NCBI RefSeq assembly: GCF_029360645.1
Contig: NZ_JARDUA010000002.1
Span: 496,001 to 560,000, forward strand
Direction: 5' to 3'
DNA from: Pontibacter litorisediminis
Lineage (GTDB): Bacteria > Bacteroidota > Bacteroidia > Cytophagales > Hymenobacteraceae
Length of the DNA: 64,000 nucleotides
Shown: piece after piece, positions 16,303-24,928 of the stretch
Numbering within the stretch: the first letter of the stretch is position 1
Layout: every line of letters begins with the position of its first letter
Notes under the pieces: generated by a model
Told to the model about the DNA's origin: nothing
Database searches by the model: none
Seen by the model: the letters and a program-made list of their open reading frames with translations, nothing else
Translations under genes and position numbers: made by a program

Positions 16303-17709
16303 ATGCTCATACTTTTTGTGCTGCTTTACCTGCTCTTCAACATCGGGGTAGGCTTTTGGGCATCCAGACGCGTAAAGAACACCACAGACTTTCTGCTGGC
16401 GGGCCGGCAGCTGCCTTTCTACATTTCTACGGCGGTGGTGTTTGCCACCTGGTTCGGCTCCGAAACACTGCTGGGCGCTTCCTCAGAGTTTGCGCAACAT
16501 GGCCTGCTGGGCGTGATGGAGGACCCGTTTGGCGCGGCGCTTTGCCTCGTGCTGGTGGGCCTGTTCTTTGCCAAGCGCCTCTACCGCATGAACCTGCTCA
16601 CCATGGTGGATTACTACCGCGAGCGCTACAACCGCCCGACCGAGCAGTTGGCAGGCTTTTTCATGATCATCTCCTATTTCGGCTGGATTGCGGCGCAGAT
16701 GGTGGCACTGGGCATTGTGATGAACCAGGTATTTGGTGTTTCCACAGCGACGGGTGTTGTGGTGGGTAGCATGATTGTGGTGGGCTATACGTTTATGGGC
16801 GGCATGTGGTCCGTCTCCATCACCGATTTCGTGCAGACGGTGATGATCATCGGCGGCCTGATTTATATCTCGTACGAACTGATGCAGCAGGTGCCGCTGC
16901 AGGAGGTTACGGCAGCTTTGCCAGATGACTTTTTCCGCTTTGTGCCACAGGAGCGCGACAGCGTGAGCTGGCTTAATTATTTCGCCCTCTGGATCACGAT
17001 CGGGCTGGGCTCTATTCCGCAGCAGGATGTTTTCCAGCGGGTGATGTCGGCGCGTTCAGAGCGGGTGGCGGTGGCCTCCTCCATCGGGGCCGGCTTTCTA
17101 TACTTAACAGTGGCCTTCATGCCGCTGATGCTGGCACTCTATGCCAAACTGCTGCACCCGCACCTGATGCAGGAGGATGCTCAGCTGTTGGTGCCAGGCC
17201 TGATCCTCAGCTCCTCCTCCCTGCTGGTAAAGGTGCTTTTCTTCGGAGCGCTTATCTCGGCTATCATCAGCACGGCCAGCGGCGGTATACTTGCCCCGGC
17301 AGCGGTGCTCAGCGAAAACATGCTGAAGCCCCTCCTCAAGAACGTGACAGACAAACAGCTGCTGCTGCTCTCGCGGGTCAGTGTGCTGCTGGTGGCGGCG
17401 GTATCGCTTAGCATGGCTTTGCTGCGCAGCAATATCTATGAACTGGTAAGCGAGTCGTCGGCACTGAGCCTGGTGAGTCTGTTTGTGCCGCTGGTGGCCG
17501 GCCTGTTCTGGCGTAAAACCACCTCTGCGGCAGCCATCGCCTCTATGCTGGCTGGTATGGGCGTATGGCTGCTGGCCCTTTACCTTGAGACAGCTGTAAA
17601 CCCCATGCTGTATGGGTTGGCTGGAAGTATAGCCGGCCTTCTGGCCGGGCAGCTGCTGAGCAGGCAAAAGCAGCCAGAGGTGCTACAGCACCAGTACACT
17701 TCTCGCTAA
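16303..17709 (+). CDS. Sodium:solute symporter (SSS) family protein
   Basis: This 468-residue inner-membrane protein has about 12-13 hydrophobic helices in the LeuT-like SSS arrangement. Signatures include an early DFLLAGRQLP, the TWFGSETLLGASSEFAQHG segment of helix 1-2 and FMGGMWSVSITDFVQTVMI in helix 5, close to the family's GG-hallmark. It uses the Na+ gradient to import a small organic solute, and the sequence does not tell which. The start at ATG 16303 sits directly before the first helix. It is divergent from the M48-like gene, and the short 17710-17781 gap leads into a small cytoplasmic gene. Confidence 0.9.
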   Translation: MLILFVLLYLLFNIGVGFWASRRVKNTTDFLLAGRQLPFYISTAVVFATWFGSETLLGASSEFAQHGLLGVMEDPFGAALCLVLVGLFFAKRLYRMNLLTMVDYYRERYNRPTEQLAGFFMIISYFGWIAAQMVALGIVMNQVFGVSTATGVVVGSMIVVGYTFMGGMWSVSITDFVQTVMIIGGLIYISYELMQQVPLQEVTAALPDDFFRFVPQERDSVSWLNYFALWITIGLGSIPQQDVFQRVMSARSERVAVASSIGAGFLYLTVAFMPLMLALYAKLLHPHLMQEDAQLLVPGLILSSSSLLVKVLFFGALISAIISTASGGILAPAAVLSENMLKPLLKNVTDKQLLLLSRVSVLLVAAVSLSMALLRSNIYELVSESSALSLVSLFVPLVAGLFWRKTTSAAAIASMLAGMGVWLLALYLETAVNPMLYGLAGSIAGLLAGQLLSRQKQPEVLQHQYTSR

Positions 17710-17781
17710 CTGCACTGAAAGCTGCCCATAACCTTAAGCATATTACACTAGTAATCAATATATTATAAGCAACCATAAATT

Positions 17782-18210
17782 ATGCCTGCTACCAAAGCAA
17801 AGCTTTTTAATGAGCCCGAGCTAGTGATCTACACTGAACCGGAGCATCAGCTGATGGTGGTGCAGGCAAATGGCGTTGTGCCATCGGGCGTTTACCGCCG
17901 GGGCATGCGAATCGCCATAGACGAGGCCATCAATAAACAGCTGAAGTATTGGCTCGTGAACAACAAGGCTGGGGGAATTATCTCACCAGCCGACCAGATT
18001 TGGGCTAATGAGGTGGTTATGCCGCAGTTGGCGCATAAATCTGCCCTCGTTAAAATGGCACTGATAGAGCCTGCGGATGTACTAAGCCAGTTAATATTGG
18101 AGGGTATGATGGACGAGGCAAGGCATATTACCCCATTCGAGATGCAGTTCTTCGACCGGTTGAAGGATGCTTATATGTGGTTTCGGGAAACAGGCATGCC
18201 CTCTAAGTAA
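17782..18210 (+). CDS. Small STAS/SpoIIAA-like protein, function unknown
   Basis: This 142-residue soluble protein begins with a beta-strand-rich segment (LVIYTEPEHQLMVVQANGVVP), then a helix (GMRIAIDEAINKQLKYWLVNN), IISPADQIWANEVVMP and further helices. The alternation resembles the SpoIIAA/STAS-like fold of several Bacteroidota hypothetical proteins, where it replaces an enzymatic role. No catalytic residues or signal peptide are seen. The assignment to that fold is tentative. It ends at a bidirectional terminator. Confidence 0.7.
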   Translation: MPATKAKLFNEPELVIYTEPEHQLMVVQANGVVPSGVYRRGMRIAIDEAINKQLKYWLVNNKAGGIISPADQIWANEVVMPQLAHKSALVKMALIEPADVLSQLILEGMMDEARHITPFEMQFFDRLKDAYMWFRETGMPSK

Positions 18211-18219
18211 AAACAAAAA

Positions 18220-18245
18220 GCGGCTTCCGCTGATACAGAAGCCGC
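18220..18245. terminator. Bidirectional hairpin terminator
   Basis: Stem GCGGCTTC/GAAGCCGC (18220-18227 and 18238-18245) has an A-run before it and a T-run after it. It lies between converging genes ending at 18210 and 18273. Confidence 0.85.
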
Positions 18246-18272
18246 CTTCTTTGGCCGTAAAGCTGCTTTCCC

Positions 18273-18821
18273 CTAATTGATCGGGAAGGCGATGCCCGCT
18301 TGGAGCACAAGCTGTTCCAACGGCGTGTTATACTTCAGCTGGGCGTTGAAATCCAGTGTTTCGGTGAGCGGAAAAACTAGTCCAGCTCCAATGTTGAGGC
18401 CAGCTTTGTTGTCTGATGCGTCGCTTGACCCCATCCAGCCATCATCACCATTTACCTCTACCTTGGCAAATCCTACGGTCAAACCGGCTAAACCATAAAA
18501 AGACACTTTTTCGGAGCTTGCAAAGTAATACCTGCCATCAATATCCAGAGTGCTTACCTGCCCGGACATTTCTCCACCAAAGAAATCAATCTTCGATTTA
18601 AAGAAATAGGTAAAGCTAGGGGCAACACTGATGTTCTCAGTAAAGAAGTACTCGCCGCCAACATGAATACCTAAGCCTCCTTTTGTATCACCATCTTCAT
18701 CTAGGCCGGCTTCTGTTCCGTAGGCCAATCCAGCTCCCAACTTGAGTTTCCCCTGCTCTTGGGCAAATGTTGTACTCGCTGCTAAAACAACTGCAACTAA
18801 AGAAAGTAGGAATGTTTTCAT
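18273..18821 (-). CDS. Porin-like outer membrane beta-barrel protein
   Basis: This 182-residue protein has a signal peptide (MKTFLLSLVAVVLAASTTFAQ) and about eight amphipathic strands ending in GIAFPIN. This is typical of the small OmpA/OMP_b-brl barrels. Strand examples are KLKLGAGLAYGT, GLGIHVGGEYFF, ISVAPSFTYFF and VSFYGLAGLTVGFAKVEV. An Asp/Gly-rich loop (LDEDGDTKGG) could bind metal, but that is speculation. The long AT-rich upstream region (18822-18970) contains the promoter. The function is likely structural or for uptake of an unknown solute. Confidence 0.82.
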   Translation of the reverse strand: MKTFLLSLVAVVLAASTTFAQEQGKLKLGAGLAYGTEAGLDEDGDTKGGLGIHVGGEYFFTENISVAPSFTYFFKSKIDFFGGEMSGQVSTLDIDGRYYFASSEKVSFYGLAGLTVGFAKVEVNGDDGWMGSSDASDNKAGLNIGAGLVFPLTETLDFNAQLKYNTPLEQLVLQAGIAFPIN

Positions 18822-18970
18822 AGACTATAATTTTAAGTTTATAAAATGTTTTATAGTGCAAAAATAGAAGTAGCCATCAAACATACAAACATATGTATAC
18901 TTATATATTACTTCTGTGCGCATTGTAATGTGTACTCATTTATCTGCGAGTTGACACAGCTTATGAAAAC

Positions 18971-19006
18971 AGAGAGCCCCTGCCATACTTTGGCAGGGGC
19001 TCTCTG
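18971..19006. terminator. Strong hairpin terminator after tex
   Basis: A 15-bp perfect stem AGAGAGCCCCTGCCA/TGGCAGGGGCTCTCT (18971-18985 and 18992-19006) has a 6-base loop that contains part of an AAGTATR word. It lies 24 bases past the tex stop. Confidence 0.85.
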
Positions 19007-19029
19007 TTGATGCATTTATACTTTCAGGA

Positions 19030-21291
19030 TTATTTAAATCGTCCTTTTAGCTGCGCCAACTTCGCCTGAAAGTCATTCATCGGCTCTTCTTCGCGTTTGT
19101 TGCCGCCTTTGCTGCGGTTACCGCCTCCGCCACCGGCAGGTCTAGCTGCGGCAGGATCGCCTTTCATGCTCAGGGAGATGCGCTTGCGGGCCTCATCCAC
19201 CTCTAGCACCGTCACTTCTACCTTCTGCCCTACCTTCACCACATCGTGCGGATTGCTCACGAAGCGATCCGACAGGTGGCTTACGTGTACCAGGCCGTCC
19301 TGGTGTACGCCAATGTCCACGAAGGCACCGAAGGCGGTGATGTTGGTAACGATACCCGGTAGCTTCATGCCGGCACGCAGGTCTTTTATCTCGTTCACAC
19401 CCTCTGTGAAGCTGAAAGCCTCATACGTCTCGCGCGGGTCGCGGCCTGGCTTGGCCAACTCGCTGATGATGTCCTGCAGGGTAGGCAGACCTACCGTATC
19501 GGTAACGTAATTCTTCAGGTTGATCTTTTTGCGCAGCTCGTCGCTTTTCATCAGGTCCTGCACCGTTACGCCCAGGTCTTTGGCCATTTGCTCCACGATT
19601 GGGTAGCTTTCCGGGTGCACGGCAGAGGCATCCAGCGGGTTCTTCGCATCACGAATGCGCAGGAAGCCGGCCGCCTGCTCAAAAGCCTTATCACCTAAAC
19701 GGGCAACTTTCTTTAGCTCCGTGCGGGTGCGGAACGGTCCGTTTTGGTTCCGGTACTCCACAATGTTCTGCGCCAGGGCAGGGCCAAGGCCGGAAACGTA
19801 GGTCAGCAGCTGCTTGCTAGCCGTGTTCACCTCCACGCCCACGGCGTTCACGCAGCTCATTACCACGTCATCCAGCGAGTGCTTCAGGGCCGACTGGTCC
19901 ACGTCGTGCTGGTACTGGCCCACGCCAATGCTTTTCGGATCGATTTTCACCAGTTCTGCCAGCGGGTCCATCAGGCGGCGGCCGATAGACACAGCGCCAC
20001 GCACCGTCACGTCCTGGTCCGGGAACTCCTCACGGGCCACCTCAGAGGCAGAGTAGATGGAGGCGCCGCTTTCGTTTACCATCACCACCATGACAGAGGC
20101 TGGCAGCTTCAGGCTCTTCACGAAGGCTTCTGTCTCGCGGCTGGCCGTACCATTACCAATGGCAATGGCCTCCACCTCAAAGCGGGTCACCATGTAGCGC
20201 ACGGCCTGCGCGGCCTCCTGCTCCTTGTGCTGCCCCGTGTGCGGGTAAATAGTTTCGTTGTGCAGCAGCTTGCCCTGCTTGTCCAGCACCACCGATTTCA
20301 CCCCGGTTCTAAAGCCCGGGTCGAGCGCCAGAACGGTTTTCTGGCCAAGCGGTGATGACAACAGCAACTGGCGCAGGTTATCGGCAAATACGCGGATAGC
20401 CTCCTCATCGGCACGCTTCTTAGAGCTCAGGCGCACCTCGGTTTCCATGCTCAGCTTCAGCAGGCGCTTATAGCAGTCTTTCACGGCCAGCTTTACCTGC
20501 TCGGCAGCGGCGTTGTTGCCCTGCACAAACATATTTTCCAGCTTCGCCAGCGCGGCTTCTTCGTCGGGCTGGGCCGTCAGCATCAGCACCATCTCGGTTT
20601 CGCCGCGGCGCATGGCCAGAATGCGGTGCGAAGGCGCTTTCTCGATCGGCTCCTCCCACTCAAAGTAATCCTTGAACTTCTGGCCTTCCTCTTCCTTGCC
20701 CATCATCACGCGGCTCTTGAACACGCCCTGCTTCTCGAACAGCTGGCGCATGGTGGCACGCGCCTCGGCATTCTCGTTCATCCACTCGGCCATGATGTCG
20801 CGGGCACCGGCCAGGGCCTCGTTCACATCCTTCACCTCTTTCTCTTCGGAGATAAAGTTGGCGGCCTCTGCCTCCACATCGAAGCTTTCCTGGGCAAACA
20901 GGCGCTCCGCCAGCGGCTCCAGCCCTTTCTCGCGGGCGATGGTGGCGCGGGTGCGGCGTTTCGGCTTGTACGGCAGGTAGATGTCCTCCAGCACGGCCAT
21001 GGTCTCGGCGGCCATGATCTGCGCCTCCAGCTCCGGCGTCAGCTTCTCCTGGTCTTTAATAGACTTCAGGATGCTTTCGCGGCGCTTGTCCAGCTCGCGC
21101 AGCTGCTCCATTCTGTCGCGGATGGCGGCAATCTGCACCTCGTCCAGCGAGCCGGTGGCCTCCTTTCGGTAGCGGGAGATAAAAGGTACGGTAGCGCCCT
21201 CGTCGAGCAGCCTGGCGGTGGCCTCTACCTGTTTGATGGTAACGGATAGCTCCGAGGCTATCTTCAAAAGATGGTCTAAATTCGGTTCCAT
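19030..21291 (-). CDS. tex: Tex family transcription accessory / RNA-binding protein
   Basis: This protein of about 753 residues has the full Tex layout: an N-terminal helical domain, a YqgF-like fold (VLALDPGFRTGVKSVVLD), a helix-hairpin-helix region (AQNIVEYRNQNGPF, FEQAAGFLRI) and a C-terminal S1 RNA-binding domain (VTNITAFGAFVDIG, HVSHLSDRFV). A Gly/Arg/Lys-rich tail follows. Tex is a conserved cytoplasmic nucleic-acid-binding protein linked to transcription. ATG 21291 (MEPNLDHLLKIASELS) is chosen. The frame is open for another 38 codons, but that stretch is Arg/Ser-rich and not Tex-like. I saw no AAGTATR word inside this highly conserved gene, although such words lie at both flanks. Confidence 0.95.
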   Translation of the reverse strand: MEPNLDHLLKIASELSVTIKQVEATARLLDEGATVPFISRYRKEATGSLDEVQIAAIRDRMEQLRELDKRRESILKSIKDQEKLTPELEAQIMAAETMAVLEDIYLPYKPKRRTRATIAREKGLEPLAERLFAQESFDVEAEAANFISEEKEVKDVNEALAGARDIMAEWMNENAEARATMRQLFEKQGVFKSRVMMGKEEEGQKFKDYFEWEEPIEKAPSHRILAMRRGETEMVLMLTAQPDEEAALAKLENMFVQGNNAAAEQVKLAVKDCYKRLLKLSMETEVRLSSKKRADEEAIRVFADNLRQLLLSSPLGQKTVLALDPGFRTGVKSVVLDKQGKLLHNETIYPHTGQHKEQEAAQAVRYMVTRFEVEAIAIGNGTASRETEAFVKSLKLPASVMVVMVNESGASIYSASEVAREEFPDQDVTVRGAVSIGRRLMDPLAELVKIDPKSIGVGQYQHDVDQSALKHSLDDVVMSCVNAVGVEVNTASKQLLTYVSGLGPALAQNIVEYRNQNGPFRTRTELKKVARLGDKAFEQAAGFLRIRDAKNPLDASAVHPESYPIVEQMAKDLGVTVQDLMKSDELRKKINLKNYVTDTVGLPTLQDIISELAKPGRDPRETYEAFSFTEGVNEIKDLRAGMKLPGIVTNITAFGAFVDIGVHQDGLVHVSHLSDRFVSNPHDVVKVGQKVEVTVLEVDEARKRISLSMKGDPAAARPAGGGGGNRSKGGNKREEEPMNDFQAKLAQLKGRFK

Positions 21292-21599
21292 ATAATGCTT
21301 TAAGCCAATTTCTGGTGATGCGCCGCGGCAGGAAAGTATAAAAGACGTGAAAAGGCTCCTGCTCCTTCCCCTCCTGCCAACATTGCCTTTGCCCGTGCGC
21401 AGCATAGTATAACACGGGGCTTTAGAAACGCCAAATTTAAGCCTTATTGCCTAACCTGAAAACTTTATCCGCTGAAATGATGCCCACGGAAAGTATAAAG
21501 CCGCGCGATAGCCCTCCCTTCTCTTACGCTGGGGGCTTTCTTATGCCGAATTGTGTACCTTTGCACCGCAATTCATTTCCAACCAATTAGCTAGTACCC
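21292..21599. promoter_or_regulatory. Divergent promoter region between tex and the MscS gene
   Basis: This noncoding stretch of 308 bases must hold the promoters for both genes. It contains several AAGTATR words (about 21334 and 21492) and a short T-run before 21600, but I cannot assign a specific box. The open frames here are chance frames. Confidence 0.5.
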
Positions 21600-22922
21600 A
21601 TGGAAACTGCAACCCATTTTTCCGCAATCAGCCACTGGACCTACCACCACCTGGTGAAGATAGGCATGCCCGAGAGCTCTGCTGTATACCTGAACATGCT
21701 GCTGTTGCTCACCGCAGTGCTGGTGCTGGTATATGCCACCGGCGCAATTGCCAAGCGGCTGATGGTGGGAGCGGCGCAGCGGTTCTCGGCCAAAACCAGT
21801 ACGCAGTTTGATGACCTCCTCATCAAGAACAAGGTGTTTAACCACCTGGCCAAGATAGTGCCGCTTGTCATTGTGGTGCAGGCGCTGCCCATTGTCTTCG
21901 CTGACTTCCCGGGCTGGATAAAGCCGCTGAAAACCCTGACCGACGTGTACACCGTGCTGCTCTCCATTTGGGTGATCAGGGCCTTTCTGCGTACGATAAA
22001 GGACTTTGCCAAAACCACCGCCCTCTTCCGCGACAAGCCGGTAGACAGCTTCATGCAGGTGGTCTCCATCTTTTTATACTTTGTGGGGGGCCTGCTCATC
22101 TTCTCACTGCTGACAGGCAAGGAAGTTTGGGCCTTCATCACTGCCATGGGTGCGGCCTCGGCCATCCTTCTGCTCGTGTTCAAGGACACCATCCTGGGCT
22201 TTGTGGCCAGCATTCAGGTATCCACCAACGACATGGTGCGCATCGGCGACTGGATCACCATGGAGAAGTATGGGGCCGATGGCGATGTGATCGAGATAAA
22301 CCTGACGACGGTGAAGGTGCAGAACTGGGACAAAACCATTACCACCATCCCCACCTATTACCTCATCTCCGACTCTTTTAAGAACTGGCGGGGCATGCAG
22401 CGTACGGGCGGGCGCCGCATCAAGCGCTCCATTCACATCAAAATCTCCAGCATCAGGTACCTGTCTCCGGAGGATGTCAAGCGCATGAGCCAAATACACC
22501 TGATCAAGGATTATCTGGAGAGCCGCCAACAGCAGATAGACAAGCACAACAGCGAAAAAGGAATAGACAAAAGCCTGCTCATTAACGGGCGCAACCTGAC
22601 CAACGCAGGGGTTTTTAGGGCGTATGCCAGCGCTTATATCGAGCAGAACGAGTTTATACACAAGGACCTGACCATGATGGTGCGCCAGCTGGAGCCCACC
22701 ACCACCGGCATGCCCATCGAGCTGTACGTGTTTGCCAATGATGTGCGCTGGGCGCAATACGAGCAGATTATGGCCGATATCTTCGACCACCTGTTGGCTG
22801 CAGTGAAGTACTTTGACCTGGAGGTGTTTGAACACCCGGCCGCAGACGATGTGCGCAGCCTGCACCATGCTGTGTCGGGCGCCAAGCTGCCGTTTTATAG
22901 TGCGGAAGCCATGCAAAATTAA
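21600..22922 (+). CDS. MscS-family mechanosensitive channel, YbdG-like
   Basis: This 440-residue membrane protein has about five transmembrane helices in its first 200 residues. The MscS pore/beta domain follows: AFITAMGAASAILLLVFKDTILGF, then the VRIGDWI and NWDKTITTIPTYYLISDSFKNW beta segment. An inserted helical section (about 300-350, RMSQIHLIKDYLESRQQ) is typical of YbdG-type channels. These proteins open under membrane tension or modulate osmotic response. The next gene, a ceramidase-like lipoprotein, begins 39 bases downstream on the same strand and is probably co-transcribed. Confidence 0.88.
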   Translation: METATHFSAISHWTYHHLVKIGMPESSAVYLNMLLLLTAVLVLVYATGAIAKRLMVGAAQRFSAKTSTQFDDLLIKNKVFNHLAKIVPLVIVVQALPIVFADFPGWIKPLKTLTDVYTVLLSIWVIRAFLRTIKDFAKTTALFRDKPVDSFMQVVSIFLYFVGGLLIFSLLTGKEVWAFITAMGAASAILLLVFKDTILGFVASIQVSTNDMVRIGDWITMEKYGADGDVIEINLTTVKVQNWDKTITTIPTYYLISDSFKNWRGMQRTGGRRIKRSIHIKISSIRYLSPEDVKRMSQIHLIKDYLESRQQQIDKHNSEKGIDKSLLINGRNLTNAGVFRAYASAYIEQNEFIHKDLTMMVRQLEPTTTGMPIELYVFANDVRWAQYEQIMADIFDHLLAAVKYFDLEVFEHPAADDVRSLHHAVSGAKLPFYSAEAMQN

Positions 22923-22961
22923 GGCAGGATAATTGCTCATGCAGCCGCAGCTACGAACCCA

Positions 22962-24350
22962 ATGAACATTAAAAGCCCGAAACGCTCCCGCCGCTACACG
23001 TATTTGTATGTGCTGCTGTTCCTGTTGCTCCTCACTGCCTGCGTGGTGCGCCCGCTGGACCGCACCCCGTACCAGCAAACGGACTACTACCAGGAAACGA
23101 TCAGCGACCTGAGGGAGGAGCCGGCCACCATCAGCCACGGCGACACGGTGCAGGTGGGTTGGGCCAAGGTAAACATTACGCCGCCGGTAGGCACCCCGCT
23201 GGCCGGCTACGGCAAGCGCCTGGGTATGGCCTACGAGCAGGTGCACGACTCGGCCTGGGTCCGCACAATTGCCTTCAGCAACGGTAATACGGAGGCCTAC
23301 TACGTGGCGCTGGATTTGCTGATCGTGCCGATGCAGGTGCTGCAGGAACTGGAGAAAGTATACCCGGAGCTGGGTTTAAAACCGGAGCAGGTATACCTCA
23401 CCGCCACCCACAGCCATACCAGCTTTGGGGGCTGGGGCAAAAAGCTGGGCATCAAGTTTATGTCGGGCAAGTATGATGCGGAACTGGTGACGCAACTGGC
23501 TCGGCAGATCGCGCAAAGTATAACCCTGGCCCGGCAGAACCTGCAGCCAACCAAAGTGGGCTTTGGCAGCACCAGCGCCGCCAGCCTGGTGAAGAACCGC
23601 CTGCTCGACGATGAGGACAACCCTTATTACGAAGACCGCCAGGAGAAAAGGGACACAGCGCTGCGCTTCCTGAAGTTTGAGCGGGAGGATGGCACCACGG
23701 CCGTACTCTCTGTTTTCTCGGCGCACCCCACCATACTTCCATCCGACGACCCTACCCTTTCCCGCGACTACCCGGGCGTGCTGGTGGACGAGCTGGAGGA
23801 GCGCGTCAGCTTTGCCTCCTTCTCGGCAGGCGCCGTGGGCAGCCAGAGCACCGTGTACTTTCACGGGGACACCCACGAAAGCACCGAGGCTGTGGGTAAC
23901 CGACTGGCCAAGTTGCTGCGCGAGGAGTTGCGGCATGTAAAAACAGACTACATCTATACGTTGGGCTACGACCGGGTTCCGTTGGAGCTGCCGGAGCCGA
24001 GCTGGCGCATCAGCAAGGGCCTGCGGCTGGCGCCGTTCCTGTTCAACAGCATCTTTGGGGAGCACCCGGCATACCTTACCAGCCTGCAGCTGGGCGAGGT
24101 GGTGTTTTTGGGCGCCCCAGCCGATTACTCCGGCGAGTTCGTGGCGCAGCTCTCAGAGCAGGCCCAGACACAGGGGCAGCAGGCAATCGTTACCAGCTTT
24201 AACGGCGGCTACATCGGCTACGTCACTCCGGATAAGTATTACAACCTGCAGGAGTACGAAACCCGCAGCATGAACTTCTTCGGCCCCTACAGCGGCAGCT
24301 ACCTCACCGAGATCATGCTGCGCCAGTTGCAGCAGTACCGGCCAAAGTAG
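22962..24350 (+). CDS. Neutral/alkaline ceramidase-like lipoprotein
   Basis: This 462-residue lipoprotein (lipobox LLTAC, Cys about 27) begins with GWAKVNITPPVGTPLAGYG, the ceramidase N-terminal signature. YLTATHSHTSFGGW carries the zinc histidines of the family's NxTHTHSGPG-like motif, and AHPTILPSDDPTLSRDYPG follows. The enzyme family hydrolyses the amide bond of ceramide. Many Bacteroidota contain sphingolipids, and this would act in the outer envelope on such lipids. The usual C-terminal immunoglobulin-like domain of bacterial ceramidases is not visible at this length. It follows the MscS gene. Confidence 0.85.
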   Translation: MNIKSPKRSRRYTYLYVLLFLLLLTACVVRPLDRTPYQQTDYYQETISDLREEPATISHGDTVQVGWAKVNITPPVGTPLAGYGKRLGMAYEQVHDSAWVRTIAFSNGNTEAYYVALDLLIVPMQVLQELEKVYPELGLKPEQVYLTATHSHTSFGGWGKKLGIKFMSGKYDAELVTQLARQIAQSITLARQNLQPTKVGFGSTSAASLVKNRLLDDEDNPYYEDRQEKRDTALRFLKFEREDGTTAVLSVFSAHPTILPSDDPTLSRDYPGVLVDELEERVSFASFSAGAVGSQSTVYFHGDTHESTEAVGNRLAKLLREELRHVKTDYIYTLGYDRVPLELPEPSWRISKGLRLAPFLFNSIFGEHPAYLTSLQLGEVVFLGAPADYSGEFVAQLSEQAQTQGQQAIVTSFNGGYIGYVTPDKYYNLQEYETRSMNFFGPYSGSYLTEIMLRQLQQYRPK

Positions 24351-24928
24351 ACCTTTTGATTATCCAAAGCCTGTTTCTAGGCGCATCCATAACAGCAGGC
24401 AAACTTTTTCGCATTTATTTTATCCAATCCATATTACTACTCAGAGGCACAACAATATCCTGATCTGGCCTCTAAAAAACAGGAATAATTACATTTAACT
24501 CACCCCATTAAATGTAATTTATTATTCAAAAAATTCGGCAATATACTTGTGTCGCGAAAGTATAACTTGGCGAATAAATCAACTATACAAGAAACTGAAT
24601 CTGCGTTGAAACAACAATTTCCGCTGCACCTCTATTGCCCAAACCACCCCCTAAAGCCTTCTACCGGGGCTGCAAAGCCTCTCTAAAAAGTACTACTTGT
24701 TTCCACACCGGTTTTGCTGGCATAAATCCAATTTAAAAACAGCACCGTATTCATGGTGTTTAGAAGCAGAACTGGGAGCCTTGAATTGCACTAAAGCGTA
24801 GCGCCCCTATCTGCTGCTAAGCCAAGTCTTTTGACTAGATGACGCCAAACTACAATTAAACCTCAGACCAGCACATTTACACACTAAAACAGAATCCTTA
24901 TATGTAACACTTTTAAACAACACCGTGT
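24351..24928. other. 578-base intergenic region before the M36 protease gene
   Basis: I see no gene here. The stretch is AT-rich up to about 24560 (for example TGTAATTTATTATTC near 24512) and becomes mixed afterwards. Two AAGTATR words are present near 24543 and 24562. It most likely contains the promoter and a long 5' leader for the large secreted protease, but no terminator-like hairpin or riboswitch pattern stands out. Confidence 0.5.

Noticed and set aside
22104..23246. Long reverse-strand frame of 380 codons over the MscS and ceramidase genes
   Set aside because: It lies opposite two strongly recognisable genes. Long antisense frames are common in GC-rich DNA, and its composition (His/Val/Arg rich) fits that.
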